64,000 nucleotides of DNA from Pokkaliibacter plantistimulans (GTDB lineage Bacteria; Pseudomonadota; Gammaproteobacteria; Pseudomonadales; Balneatricaceae), in the NCBI RefSeq assembly GCF_046844695.1, contig NZ_CP177354.1, forward strand, positions 930,001-994,000, read 5' to 3'. Of this stretch, positions 8,599 to 17,464 are shown in pieces. Position numbers and translations under genes: made by a program. Position 1 is the stretch's first letter, and every line of letters starts with the position of its first letter. The notes beneath the pieces are model-generated. The model was not told the DNA's origin. It made no database searches and saw nothing but the letters and a program-made list of their open reading frames with translations.

Positions 8599-10341
8599 TC
8601 AGTGCTCGTGCTGCCAGCTTTCCGCCTGTGGTGACGTGGCTTTACTCAGACGTTTGGCTTCCAGCTGGGCCAGATCGGTTTCACGGAATTCGAGAATCCA
8701 CTGCCGCGCTTTATCTGCCGGGACACCCAGTGCCTGCAGCGCCTCCAGACTCACGCCCAGACTGGTGTCGTAGGTTTCCAGAAATACGTGATCGAGATCC
8801 AGCTCCAGCAGATGCAGGGCATTCTCACTGTTGCGGGCACGGGCAAACAACTTGGCCCGGGGGAAGTGTTCACGTATCTGCAGTGCCGCTTTCTCGGAAA
8901 TATCCGGGTTGTTGATGGCCAGAATGATCAGTCGTGCCTTTTCAGCGCCTGCTGCTTCCAGCACGTCGTTGCGCAGGGCATCTCCGTAATACACTTCATA
9001 ACCCAGACGCCGGGCAAACCGGATATGCGCTGGGTTGGCATCAATGGCGGTAAAGGCAATATTGCGTGCCTGCAGCACACGGGCGATGGTCAGACCGATG
9101 CGGCCAAAGCCGATGATCAGCACTTCCGGGTTGTGTTCAGGGAAGGTCTCATGTTCCAGGGCCTGGGTATCCTCGTCATCACTCTGGCGTTTTTGCTGAC
9201 GGCCAAGGTAGCTGTCAGCGGCCTTGACCACCAGCGGCGTGAAGGCCATGGAAATGCTGACCACCAGCGTCATGATGCCAGTCAGCTCGGTGCTCATCAG
9301 TTTGGACTGGGCCGCCGTACTGAACAGCACAAAGGCGAACTCACCGCCTTGTGACAGGGTTACGCCCATGCGCAGACTGTCGGCATTGTTATTGCCAAAG
9401 CCCCGTGCCATGGCATAGATCAGACCGGTCTTGATCAGCATCAGCACCACCACCGCGGCGAGGATAATGCCGATGTGTTCCAGCAGCAGATGCAGGTCCA
9501 TCTGCATACCCACCGCCATAAAGAACAGCCCCAGCAGCAGGCCGCGGAAGGGTTCGATGTCGGCTTCCAGCTGATGGCGGAACTCCGAATCCGACAGCAA
9601 CATGCCAGCCAGAAACGCTCCCAGAGCCATCGACAGCCCCACTTGCTCCATCAGCCAGGCGGTGCCCATCACCACCAGCAGCGCGGCAGCGGTAAAGAGT
9701 TCGCGGCTATGGGCTTTGGCGACCAGATGGAAGGCGGGTTTGACGGCAAAACGACCGATCACGATGACGGCAATGATCATGCCCAGCCCTTTGGCCAGAT
9801 TCAGCAGGGCGTTGGAGTCATGTACCTTGGAATCCGCCAGAGCGGCGACCAGAGCCAGAAGAGGGACGACCGCGAGATCCTGAAACAGCAGGATGGCAAA
9901 GGCGCCGCGGCCATACTGGCTCGACAGCTCGCCCCGTTCGGACATCAGCTGCAAAGCAAAGGCAGTGGATGACAGCGCCAGACCAAAGCCAGCGATCAGT
10001 GCGGTCTTCCAGGTCAGGCCGAACAACAGCGCAACGCCACCCAGCAGCGCCCCTGACAGCAATACCTGTGCCAGACCCAGACCGAATACCGCCTTGCGCA
10101 TCACCCACAGGCGGCGTGGTTTCAGCTCCAGACCGATGAGAAACAGCAGTAACACCACGCCCAGCTCGGAGAAGTGCAGGATAGCCTCCACCTCACTGAT
10201 CAGCCCAAGGCTGTTGGGGCCGATCAGCAGACCCGCGCCGAGATAACCCAGCACTGCCCCCAGGCCGTTGTGTTTGGCCAAAGGTACGATCAGTACCGCA
10301 GCCAGCAGAAAGATGATGGTACTGAGGAGAAAATGATCCAT
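8599..10341 (-). CDS. CPA2 monovalent cation:proton antiporter with RCK domain (Kef/Ros type)
   Basis: A 580-residue protein. Residues about 1-385 hold some twelve hydrophobic segments of the Na/H exchanger fold with the CPA2 motif HFSELGVVLLLFLIGLEL and AGFGLALSSTAFALQLM. After a charged linker, residues about 408-525 form a TrkA-N (RCK) nucleotide-binding domain with the dinucleotide motif IIGFGRIGLTIARVL and the acidic end of the next strand (AIDANP). The layout is that of KefB/KefC, which export potassium with proton entry during electrophile stress, and of RosB. No KefF/KefG ancillary gene is adjacent, and the ligand-gating details cannot be judged, so I leave the symbol empty. It acts in the inner membrane and is divergent from the next chemoreceptor gene. 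Confidence 0.9.
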   Translation of the reverse strand: MDHFLLSTIIFLLAAVLIVPLAKHNGLGAVLGYLGAGLLIGPNSLGLISEVEAILHFSELGVVLLLFLIGLELKPRRLWVMRKAVFGLGLAQVLLSGALLGGVALLFGLTWKTALIAGFGLALSSTAFALQLMSERGELSSQYGRGAFAILLFQDLAVVPLLALVAALADSKVHDSNALLNLAKGLGMIIAVIVIGRFAVKPAFHLVAKAHSRELFTAAALLVVMGTAWLMEQVGLSMALGAFLAGMLLSDSEFRHQLEADIEPFRGLLLGLFFMAVGMQMDLHLLLEHIGIILAAVVVLMLIKTGLIYAMARGFGNNNADSLRMGVTLSQGGEFAFVLFSTAAQSKLMSTELTGIMTLVVSISMAFTPLVVKAADSYLGRQQKRQSDDEDTQALEHETFPEHNPEVLIIGFGRIGLTIARVLQARNIAFTAIDANPAHIRFARRLGYEVYYGDALRNDVLEAAGAEKARLIILAINNPDISEKAALQIREHFPRAKLFARARNSENALHLLELDLDHVFLETYDTSLGVSLEALQALGVPADKARQWILEFRETDLAQLEAKRLSKATSPQAESWQHEH

Positions 10342-10684
10342 ATATCGTGATCCGTCGTTAAGCCGATAACAGCAGGGTCCATTGACGGCTGCAAGGCTAG
10401 CCTATTTGCTCGCCGCACAGAAGCCACCATTGTGCAGACAATGTGTCGTTAAAAAAGATGGCCAAACACAACGGCGGCTTATGCGTCCTCAAGGGTGGCA
10501 AGTCGTTGGCCAACAGCTTGCTTTTGTTGGACTAAAGTACCCGTGCTGGATCAACACACTTTGTCGAAAAGCAGGCTATGCTTAGGCCCGATAACAACCA
10601 ATACCAAGCTGTCCGGTACAGGTTGCCTGGCGTGCCAGGGCCGCCGATACCGGCAGGTCATGCCTGCTGACAGGGGGTTGATCT
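10342..10684. promoter_or_regulatory. Divergent intergenic region, antiporter / chemoreceptor
   Basis: A 343-base gene-free stretch between divergent starts, so it should carry at least two promoters. On the plus strand GCCCGATAA (around 10586-10594) resembles the -10 of flagellar sigma-28 promoters (consensus GCCGATAA), with an A-rich GAAAAGC about 13 bases upstream standing in for the -35. This would suit a chemoreceptor gene but the match is incomplete. TAAAGT at 10533 is too far away to be its partner. Nothing else stands out. Confidence 0.3.
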
Positions 10685-12463
10685 GTGATCCAGACGTTGA
10701 CACATATCTATAAGGCCGTAGAAAAAGCGCTGTTCTTTACCCTTACCCGCAAACTGGTCGGGAATCTTGGCTTCATCTTTCTGGTCACCAGCCTGCCACT
10801 GGCCTACTGGCTGCTGTGGGGTGGCCTTGATCTGCAAGGTATCAGCCGCGAGCAGCAACAACTGATCAGAACCTGGCAGGATCAGCGCTTTGGCGCTCTG
10901 ATCGGACTCAATCTGCTGGTCTGTGTCGGCATTGGCCTGTACATGCGTCATCTGTTCCTGCACCCGATCCAGCACATGATTGATGTGCTGTCAGCTATTG
11001 AAGAAAAGAACGGTGATATCTCGGCCAGCCTGCCGTCGTTCACCTATGACGAGATCAGTCTGATGGCTGAGCGTTACAACCATTTTTCCGACAACCTCAA
11101 AGAGGTTATCGACAAGGTACGCAGCCGCAGCGTCACCCTGTCGCAGGAGGCAACCCGGGTGCGCAAGGTGGTGCTGAGCAGTGGCGAGGCGATGACCAGC
11201 CTGCAGCACGCGGCGGGCGTGCTCTATCAGGAAAGCGAGAAGTCGACCCGGGCAGTGCAGGAGATTGCCGTGCATACCGGCAGTATTTCCAGCAAAACCA
11301 CCGATACCATCAGCAAGGTCGGCGTAGCGGCCAGTGAGCTTTCCCGTACCAGTGCCGAGATCGAGCAGGCCCACAGCCTAATCGACCACTTCCAGCAGAC
11401 GGTCCTGCAGTTGCAGGACAACTCCGAACAGATCAAGCGCATTCTGGCCATGGTCAACGAATTTGCCGACCAGACCAACCTGCTGGCCCTGAATGCGGCC
11501 ATCGAGGCGGCACGGGCCGGTGAACACGGACGCGGTTTTGCCGTGGTGGCCGATGAGGTCCGCAGCCTGTCGCAGCAGGTAGGTAAGGCGACGCAGGATA
11601 TTCATGGCTATATCACGCATATGGGCGAGCTGGTGGAGCACACCCGGGAGGAGTGTGATGACATTCAGCGCCGTATTGGCAGTGCGCGCGGTGTGGTGGT
11701 GCATACCTGTGATGACTTTGCGGTGATGCAGGAGGATTTTCGCCGTACCCATCAGGAAATCATCGAGATCAATCAGGCGGTGGAATCTGTCTCAGCGGTC
11801 AACGAGGTGTTGTTCCAGCGGGTGACGGAAATTCAGAGTCTGGCCGACAGCACCTCGGATGCCATGCAGCAGGCCAGAGGCTTTACCCAGCAGCTCACCG
11901 GGACAACCGAGGAAACCCAGCAATATCTGTCCCGTTATCAGATCGGTCGCGGCGGCTTCGAGAAGGTACTGCAGGAGTCCCGTCATTTCCGTGATCAGGT
12001 ACAGGCGCAGTTGCAACAGCTGGCCAGTCAAGGCGTGGAGCTGTTTGATCAGCAATATCAGGCCATCAATCAGAGCGAACCCCGCAAGTATCGCACCCGT
12101 TACAGCGACCAGCTGGCCAGCTTGCTGCCCCCTCTGTATGACGCTTACCTCAAGGCGCATCCGGGCTTTATCTACAGCATCGCCGTTGACAGCAATGGCT
12201 ACGCGCCAGCACATCATACCCATGTGTCGCAACCGCTGACAGGCGATGCCCAGCAGGACAATCTCAAGAGCCGTCATCAGCGTATCTTCAATGGCAGTGA
12301 GGAAGAACGACGACGGGCAGGCAATACTCAGCCGTTCCTGCTGCAGACCTTTATCCGTGACACCGGGGAAGTGATGAATGACCTCTCACTGCCCATTTAC
12401 GTCAACAATCGCCATTGGGGAGCGATGATTTTCGGCATGGGCAGTGAGATTCTGGCGAGCTGA
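10685..12463 (+). CDS. Methyl-accepting chemotaxis protein with C-terminal sensory-type domain
   Basis: A 592-residue chemoreceptor with GTG start at 10685, preceded by AGGGGG. Two membrane segments (about 24-46 and 75-93) enclose only about 30 residues, so there is no real periplasmic sensor. A HAMP-like region and long coiled coil follow, with the signalling tip DQTNLLALNAAIEAARAGEHGRG near residue 265. After the signalling hairpin comes an additional domain of about 150 residues (about 440-592) that ends with FIRDTGEVMNDLSLPIYV and RHWGAMIFGMG. That tail has the look of a Cache/PAS-like strand set placed after, not before, the signalling domain. The receptor therefore probably senses a cytoplasmic cue. 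The ligand is unknown. Confidence 0.88.
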   Translation: MIQTLTHIYKAVEKALFFTLTRKLVGNLGFIFLVTSLPLAYWLLWGGLDLQGISREQQQLIRTWQDQRFGALIGLNLLVCVGIGLYMRHLFLHPIQHMIDVLSAIEEKNGDISASLPSFTYDEISLMAERYNHFSDNLKEVIDKVRSRSVTLSQEATRVRKVVLSSGEAMTSLQHAAGVLYQESEKSTRAVQEIAVHTGSISSKTTDTISKVGVAASELSRTSAEIEQAHSLIDHFQQTVLQLQDNSEQIKRILAMVNEFADQTNLLALNAAIEAARAGEHGRGFAVVADEVRSLSQQVGKATQDIHGYITHMGELVEHTREECDDIQRRIGSARGVVVHTCDDFAVMQEDFRRTHQEIIEINQAVESVSAVNEVLFQRVTEIQSLADSTSDAMQQARGFTQQLTGTTEETQQYLSRYQIGRGGFEKVLQESRHFRDQVQAQLQQLASQGVELFDQQYQAINQSEPRKYRTRYSDQLASLLPPLYDAYLKAHPGFIYSIAVDSNGYAPAHHTHVSQPLTGDAQQDNLKSRHQRIFNGSEEERRRAGNTQPFLLQTFIRDTGEVMNDLSLPIYVNNRHWGAMIFGMGSEILAS

Positions 12464-12469
12464 GGGGCT

Positions 12470-12690
12470 TTAACAGGTCGTTGAAAATCTATCTGCGTTG
12501 CCGAATACCGCGTCAAAAACAGGCTCACAGCCAAAGGCTGAACGTGCTTTAGCACGGCCCCGAAGGGGCGAGCGGAGCGAGTCAAATGCTCATTTAGTTC
12601 ACTAAACTCCGCTTTTTCGCCTGTTTCTTGTGCCCTAGGGGTATTTCCTTGTCTCGGCTGCCTCGATAACGTTTTTCAACAGCCTGTTAA
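12470..12690. repeat. MITE-like repeat with imperfect terminal inverted repeats
   Basis: The left end TTAACAGGTCGTTGAAAA (12470-12487) is matched in inverse orientation by the right end, which on the minus strand reads TTAACAGGCTGTTGAAAA (12690-12673); 16 of 18 bases agree. The 221-base interior has no credible gene but holds two perfect small hairpins, CGTGC-TTTA-GCACG (12543-12556) and GCCCC-GAA-GGGGC (12557-12569). It fills the gap between the convergent chemoreceptor and GGDEF/EAL genes almost exactly. Size, inverted ends and lack of coding content fit a non-autonomous miniature element or an intergenic repeat family; copy number in the genome cannot be seen from here. It may also serve as a transcription stop for both genes. 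Confidence 0.65.
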
Positions 12691-12694
12691 GCCG

Positions 12695-14983
12695 CTACTC
12701 TGGCTGCGCGCAGCTCGTGTTGAGGCGCAGTTGCTGCTGCAGATAGCCGCCCAGCTGGTCAGCTGGTAATGGTGCGGAGTACAGGTAGCCCTGTGCTTTG
12801 GGGCAGCCCTGCTGGCGCAGCCACTCCGCCTGCTCGGTGGTTTCCACCCCTTCGGCGATAACGTCGAGGCCCAGATGGGTGGCCAGCGACAGGGTGGAAA
12901 TGATGATGGCCTGATCGTTAGTGCTCTGCAGGGCATCATGCACGAAGGTGCGATCTATCTTCAGCGCCTGCAGTGGCAGATCTTTCAGGCGGCCAAGCGA
13001 GGAGTAGCCGGTACCGAAATCATCCATGATGATGGCGTAGCCCTGCCGGTTAAGGTGATACAGGCGGGCAAGTACCGCACTGTCGTCGATAAAGCGATTC
13101 TCGGTGATCTCAAAGCGTAGCCACTGCGGGCTGATACGGCCGTTTTCCTGTTCCTCATTGAGAAAGTGCAGAAAGGCATCGCGCAGTAGCAATGCGGGTG
13201 CCAGATTGAAACTGAGGGTCATCGGTGCTGGGCTGATGGCCTGCCAGGCGGGCCAGTATGCAATCGCCTTGCGCAGCAGATGGATGCTGAGCTGGTCGAT
13301 CAGCTCGCTTTCCTCTGCCAGTGGAATGAAACGCAGCGGGGGAACCGGGCCATCTTGAGGATGGCACCAGCGTGCCAGCAGCTCCATACCGGTCACCGCG
13401 CCTGTGCACAAATCCACCTGCGGCTGGAATACCGGATAGAGTTCATCGGTGCCGATACTTTGGCGCAGATCGTTTTCCAGCCGGATCGGCGTCATTGCTT
13501 CATGGCTGCGGCTGAGGTTGTACAGATAATAGCCGTTGCCTCCTTCAGCCCGGACCTGCGACTGTGCCAGCATGGCTTTCTGCAGCAGGCTGTCGAGGCT
13601 GTCGCCATCCTGTGGAAAACGGCTCAGGCCCTGACTCAGGCTGAGATGGACATCCATACCCTGCAGTGAAATGGGGTGCAGGCTGCACAGGCGCAAGGCT
13701 TCTGCGCGCTTGATCACCTGCTCCTCGCGGTCACCGACAAACCGCAGCAGCACGATAAAGTCATCATCACCGTAGCGAAACAGCAGGTCGTCGTCGCTGA
13801 GGGCGTTGGAGAGGCGGCGCGCCATGATTCTCACCAGCTGGTTACCAGCCTGTGGACCAAGGTTGTCACGCAGCTGGCGATAGCGATCAATATCCAGATA
13901 ACACAGGGTACAGGAGGTGCCGGTTTCCGCCTGCAGATAGGTGGCCATGAACTGTTCCAGCTGCTGGCGGTTGGGCAGACCTGTCAGGGGATCATACTGG
14001 GTCAGTCGGCTGATGCGTTGTTCCGACTGCTTGAGCGTGCGCAGGTCACTGAAGGTCAGCAGATAGCAGTAGCCACTGATCTGGCTCAGTTCGATCTGGC
14101 GCAGGCGCAGATTAACCGGCAGACGCTGGTGATTGAGCGGCTCCAGTTCGCATTCACCCTGCCATTCGCCAACGCCACCGACTTCCCGCAGCAAGGCTGA
14201 GAACGATGGCCAGCTGGCGGCAATCAGTGGGGACACCGCCTGACCGAGCAGGGGTTCATCGGCTTCCAGCAGGGTCTGACAGGCGCTGTTGGCGGCCAGA
14301 ATCCTTCCCTCATCGGTACAGATCAGGTGCCCTTCGCTGGCATTGTCAAAAACACTGGCGTGCAGGGTCAGCTGATCCTGCTGGCGCACTCTGGCGCTGA
14401 TATCGACGATCACGCCAAACCAGCCTCTGAGCTGCTGGCTGGCATCCTGCAGTGGCCCCCAGGTCAGCTCCAGGATGCGCTGGTCAGGCATCGGCAGCAG
14501 TACCGGCCGGGGCAGGGTGGGAGCGCCACTCAGCAAATGGCTGACTTTATCACGCAGATAGTCGGTGGCGTCGCATTCAGGCAGCAGTGGCCAGATGCTG
14601 TGACCATGCAGATCTTCTTCGCCCAGTGCCAGCAGTGTGCTGAGATGGCGATTATGCAGCAGGACCTTGCCTTCACTGCTGACTTCAAACAGGCCTTCGG
14701 GTAACCGCTGCAGCAGATTGTCCAGCTTGACGGCGTAACTGCCGAGGCGCTTGCGGCTGTGATCCAGATCCCGCAGAAAGCGCAGGCTGACATAAAACAG
14801 ATACAGTGCCGAGATCAGTACAAAAAGTAGCCCCTTGTAGCGCTGCAGGGTCATGGCGGCATCGCTGTCAGTGCTCCATTGCTGCACCAGAGTGTCAGAA
14901 AACAAGATCCACAGGGTGCTGAGTAGCGCATAGCTGATGGCGATGGTCAGGGCGGAGCGATAGGGAGGGGATGCCTTAGGCAT
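12695..14983 (-). CDS. PAS/GGDEF/EAL cyclic-di-GMP signalling protein
   Basis: A 762-residue membrane protein (ATG at 14983; an in-frame TTG lies at 14989). Two N-terminal membrane segments (about 15-32 and 52-70) are followed by two PAS-like regions, a GGDEF domain (about 330-480) and an EAL domain (about 495-745). The GGDEF site reads RYGDDDF, so the diguanylate cyclase signature is degenerate and synthesis is doubtful. The EAL domain keeps the catalytic set: ELLARW, SFNLAP, EITEN, DDFGTGYSSL, LKIDRTFV, AEGVET and QGYLYS. It is therefore most likely a cyclic-di-GMP phosphodiesterase with a regulatory GGDEF domain. It lies downstream of ilvD on the same strand but beyond that gene's terminator. 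Confidence 0.92.
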   Translation of the reverse strand: MPKASPPYRSALTIAISYALLSTLWILFSDTLVQQWSTDSDAAMTLQRYKGLLFVLISALYLFYVSLRFLRDLDHSRKRLGSYAVKLDNLLQRLPEGLFEVSSEGKVLLHNRHLSTLLALGEEDLHGHSIWPLLPECDATDYLRDKVSHLLSGAPTLPRPVLLPMPDQRILELTWGPLQDASQQLRGWFGVIVDISARVRQQDQLTLHASVFDNASEGHLICTDEGRILAANSACQTLLEADEPLLGQAVSPLIAASWPSFSALLREVGGVGEWQGECELEPLNHQRLPVNLRLRQIELSQISGYCYLLTFSDLRTLKQSEQRISRLTQYDPLTGLPNRQQLEQFMATYLQAETGTSCTLCYLDIDRYRQLRDNLGPQAGNQLVRIMARRLSNALSDDDLLFRYGDDDFIVLLRFVGDREEQVIKRAEALRLCSLHPISLQGMDVHLSLSQGLSRFPQDGDSLDSLLQKAMLAQSQVRAEGGNGYYLYNLSRSHEAMTPIRLENDLRQSIGTDELYPVFQPQVDLCTGAVTGMELLARWCHPQDGPVPPLRFIPLAEESELIDQLSIHLLRKAIAYWPAWQAISPAPMTLSFNLAPALLLRDAFLHFLNEEQENGRISPQWLRFEITENRFIDDSAVLARLYHLNRQGYAIIMDDFGTGYSSLGRLKDLPLQALKIDRTFVHDALQSTNDQAIIISTLSLATHLGLDVIAEGVETTEQAEWLRQQGCPKAQGYLYSAPLPADQLGGYLQQQLRLNTSCAQPE

Positions 14984-15141
14984 TAGCAACGGACTCTCAG
15001 ATAGTGCAGCACCTTACAGGTATGGCTCAGGCTGGCGCACTGTGCAAGCCGGTTTACGCGATAGTGACAAAGCTGTCGTTATAAGAACAGTCAGTGGGTA
15101 CTGAATGACCATTGCCATCCATTCAGTACAAAACGCGTTAC

Positions 15142-15173
15142 AAAAATAACAACGGCGCCGAGGCGCCGTTGTT
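15142..15173 (-). terminator. Rho-independent terminator of ilvD
   Basis: On the minus strand a 12-bp stem AACAACGGCGCC/GGCGCCGTTGTT with a two-base centre is followed by ATTTTTG. It lies about 35 bases past the ilvD stop. Confidence 0.85.
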
Positions 15174-15208
15174 GGTGAAGCTACTGATGCAAAGCGGTAA
15201 CCGGAAGA

Positions 15209-17050
15209 TCAGTCCAGCTGTGACAGGTCGCGCACAGCGCCCTTGTCGGCACTGGTCGCCAGCAGGGCGTAGGCCTTCAGCGCGGGCGTCACCTTACGTG
15301 GGCGAGGGGCCGCGGGTTTCCAGCCGTCCTTGCCCTTGGCATCCATGGCTGCACGGCGGCTGGCCAGCTCTTCATCGCTCAGCAGTACATCAATGCGACG
15401 GTTGGGGATGTCGATACGGATTATGTCACCGTTCTGCACCAGACCAATGGCACCACCGGCAGCGGCTTCGGGGGACACGTGGCCGATGGACAGACCAGAG
15501 GTGCCGCCAGAGAAACGGCCATCAGTCAGCAGCGCGCAATGCTTGCCCAGCCCTTTGGACTTGATGTAGGAGGTGGGATAGAGCATTTCCTGCATGCCCG
15601 GGCCACCTTTCGGGCCTTCGTAGCGGACGATCACCACGTCACCGGATTTGACCTTGTCATCAAGGATGTTGCGTACCGCTTCATCCTGCGACTCAGTGAT
15701 ATGAGCCGGGCCTTCAAAGACCAGAATGGACTCATCCACACCGGCGGTTTTCACCACACAGCCGTCCAGCGCAATGTTGCCGAACAATACGGCCAAGCCA
15801 CCTTCTCTGGAGAAGGCGTGCTCCAGTGAGCGGATACAGCCCTGAGCACGGTCGCCATCCAGGCTGTTCCAGCGGGTGTTCTGGCTGAACGCTACCTGTG
15901 TGGGAATACCGGCAGGGCCTGCGCGATAGAATTCTTTCACTTCGGGACTGGGGTTGCGCATGATGTCCCAGACATCCAGAGCGTCTTTCATGCTGGCACT
16001 GTGCACGGTGGGTTGCTGGGTATGCAGCAGACCGGCGCGATCCAGTTCGCCGAGGATACCCATGATGCCACCCGCACGGTGAACGTCTTCGATGTGATAC
16101 TTCTGGGTGTTGGGCGCAACTTTACACAGCTGAGGCACCTTGTGTGACAACTGGTCGATGTGGCTCAGGTTGAACTCCACCTCGGCTTCGCGGGCAATGG
16201 CCAGAATGTGCAGGATGGTGTTGGTGGAGCCGCCCATGGCGATATCCAGGGTCATGGCGTTTGCAAAGGTTTCAAAGGTACAGATGTCGCGTGGCAGGAC
16301 CTTTTCTTCCTTCTCGTAATAGCGCTTGGCCAGCTCGACAATGCGCTGTCCTGCTTCTTCAAACAGGCGACGGCGATCGGCATGAGTAGCGACCACGGTG
16401 CCGTTACCGGGCAGGGCCAGACCCAGAGCTTCAGCCAGACAGTTCATCGAGTTAGCCGTGAACATACCTGAACAGGAGCCGCAGGTGGGACAGGCGGAGC
16501 GCTCGTACTCGTTAACCTTTTCATCATCGGCATTGGGGTCAGCAGCAATGACCATGGCATCGACCAGATCCAGCTTGTGTTCAGACAGCTTGGTTTTGCC
16601 TGCTTCCATCGGACCACCGGAAACAAAGATGACCGGGATGTTCAGGCGCATGGCCGCCATCAGCATTCCGGGGGTGATCTTGTCGCAGTTGGAGATACAG
16701 ACCATGGCATCGGCACAGTGGCCGTTGACCATGTATTCCACCGAGTCGGCGATGATGTCGCGTGAGGGCAGCGAGTACAGCATGCCGTCGTGACCCATGG
16801 CGATACCGTCATCGATAGCGATAGTGTTGAACTCCTTGGCCACACCACCGGCTTTTTCGATTTCCCGTGCAACCAGCTGGCCCAGATCTTTCAGATGCAC
16901 ATGGCCAGGCACGAACTGAGTGAAGGAGTTGACCACGGCGATGATGGGTTTCTGAAAGTCGTCATCCTTCATGCCGGTGGCACGCCACAGGGCACGAGCA
17001 CCAGCCATATTACGGCCGGCGGTAGACGTTTTGGAACGATAGGCGGGCAT
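15209..17050 (-). CDS. ilvD: Dihydroxy-acid dehydratase
   Basis: A 613-residue iron-sulfur dehydratase of valine, isoleucine and pantothenate synthesis; it converts 2,3-dihydroxy-3-methyl acids to 2-keto acids in the cytosol. The cluster cysteines are seen in ISNCDKITPGM and CPTCGSCSGMFTANSMNCL, and other family blocks are MGGSTNTILH, EGPKGGPGMQEML and DGRFSGGTSGLSIGH. Length is close to E. coli IlvD (616). The ATG at 17050 is preceded by TGAGGAA. The gene stands alone, divergent from the Crp/Fnr-type regulator gene and closed by a strong terminator at 15142-15173, so it is transcribed from its own promoter in the 17051-17464 gap. Confidence 0.97.
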   Translation of the reverse strand: MPAYRSKTSTAGRNMAGARALWRATGMKDDDFQKPIIAVVNSFTQFVPGHVHLKDLGQLVAREIEKAGGVAKEFNTIAIDDGIAMGHDGMLYSLPSRDIIADSVEYMVNGHCADAMVCISNCDKITPGMLMAAMRLNIPVIFVSGGPMEAGKTKLSEHKLDLVDAMVIAADPNADDEKVNEYERSACPTCGSCSGMFTANSMNCLAEALGLALPGNGTVVATHADRRRLFEEAGQRIVELAKRYYEKEEKVLPRDICTFETFANAMTLDIAMGGSTNTILHILAIAREAEVEFNLSHIDQLSHKVPQLCKVAPNTQKYHIEDVHRAGGIMGILGELDRAGLLHTQQPTVHSASMKDALDVWDIMRNPSPEVKEFYRAGPAGIPTQVAFSQNTRWNSLDGDRAQGCIRSLEHAFSREGGLAVLFGNIALDGCVVKTAGVDESILVFEGPAHITESQDEAVRNILDDKVKSGDVVIVRYEGPKGGPGMQEMLYPTSYIKSKGLGKHCALLTDGRFSGGTSGLSIGHVSPEAAAGGAIGLVQNGDIIRIDIPNRRIDVLLSDEELASRRAAMDAKGKDGWKPAAPRPRKVTPALKAYALLATSADKGAVRDLSQLD

Positions 17051-17464
17051 GGTTATTCCTCACAGGCGGGTTACACGGTGAACCCGGTTTGTATGTCGTT
17101 GTGATGAGAGGGCAGGCGGACGATGACGCGATCATCCTTGTGCCTCTGCTCGGCAAAAACAGGAAACCCTGGTGGCATTAAATCGGGGCAGGGGTATTGC
17201 CGGGATTCAGGGTGCGGACTGGCAGGAGTCGAAATCCAACAGTTTCCATTCGATGAGCGGGGCGGGCGACAAGCAAGGTTCTCAGCGTAGCCGCTGTGAG
17301 GGGGTGGTACCTTGAAGACTTACACCTTGTGGGCTGGGCCGCATGCCCGATAACCTGTTCCAGCTTCGCTGTTGAGTCAGCTGCACGGATGGAACGGGTC
17401 TGTTGCCGATCATCGATAAAGGGCTATTCTAAGCAAAAGAGCACGTGTAGCAAGGCGGATAGCC
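17051..17464. promoter_or_regulatory. Divergent intergenic region, ilvD / Crp-Fnr regulator
   Basis: A 414-base gene-free region. For the plus-strand regulator a fair sigma-70 promoter is visible: TTGCCG (17403-17408), 16 bases, TATTCT (17425-17430), ending 34 bases before the start codon. For ilvD on the minus strand I see a good ribosome site but no convincing promoter hexamers. No peptide-leader attenuator of the ilv type could be made out. Confidence 0.45.
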
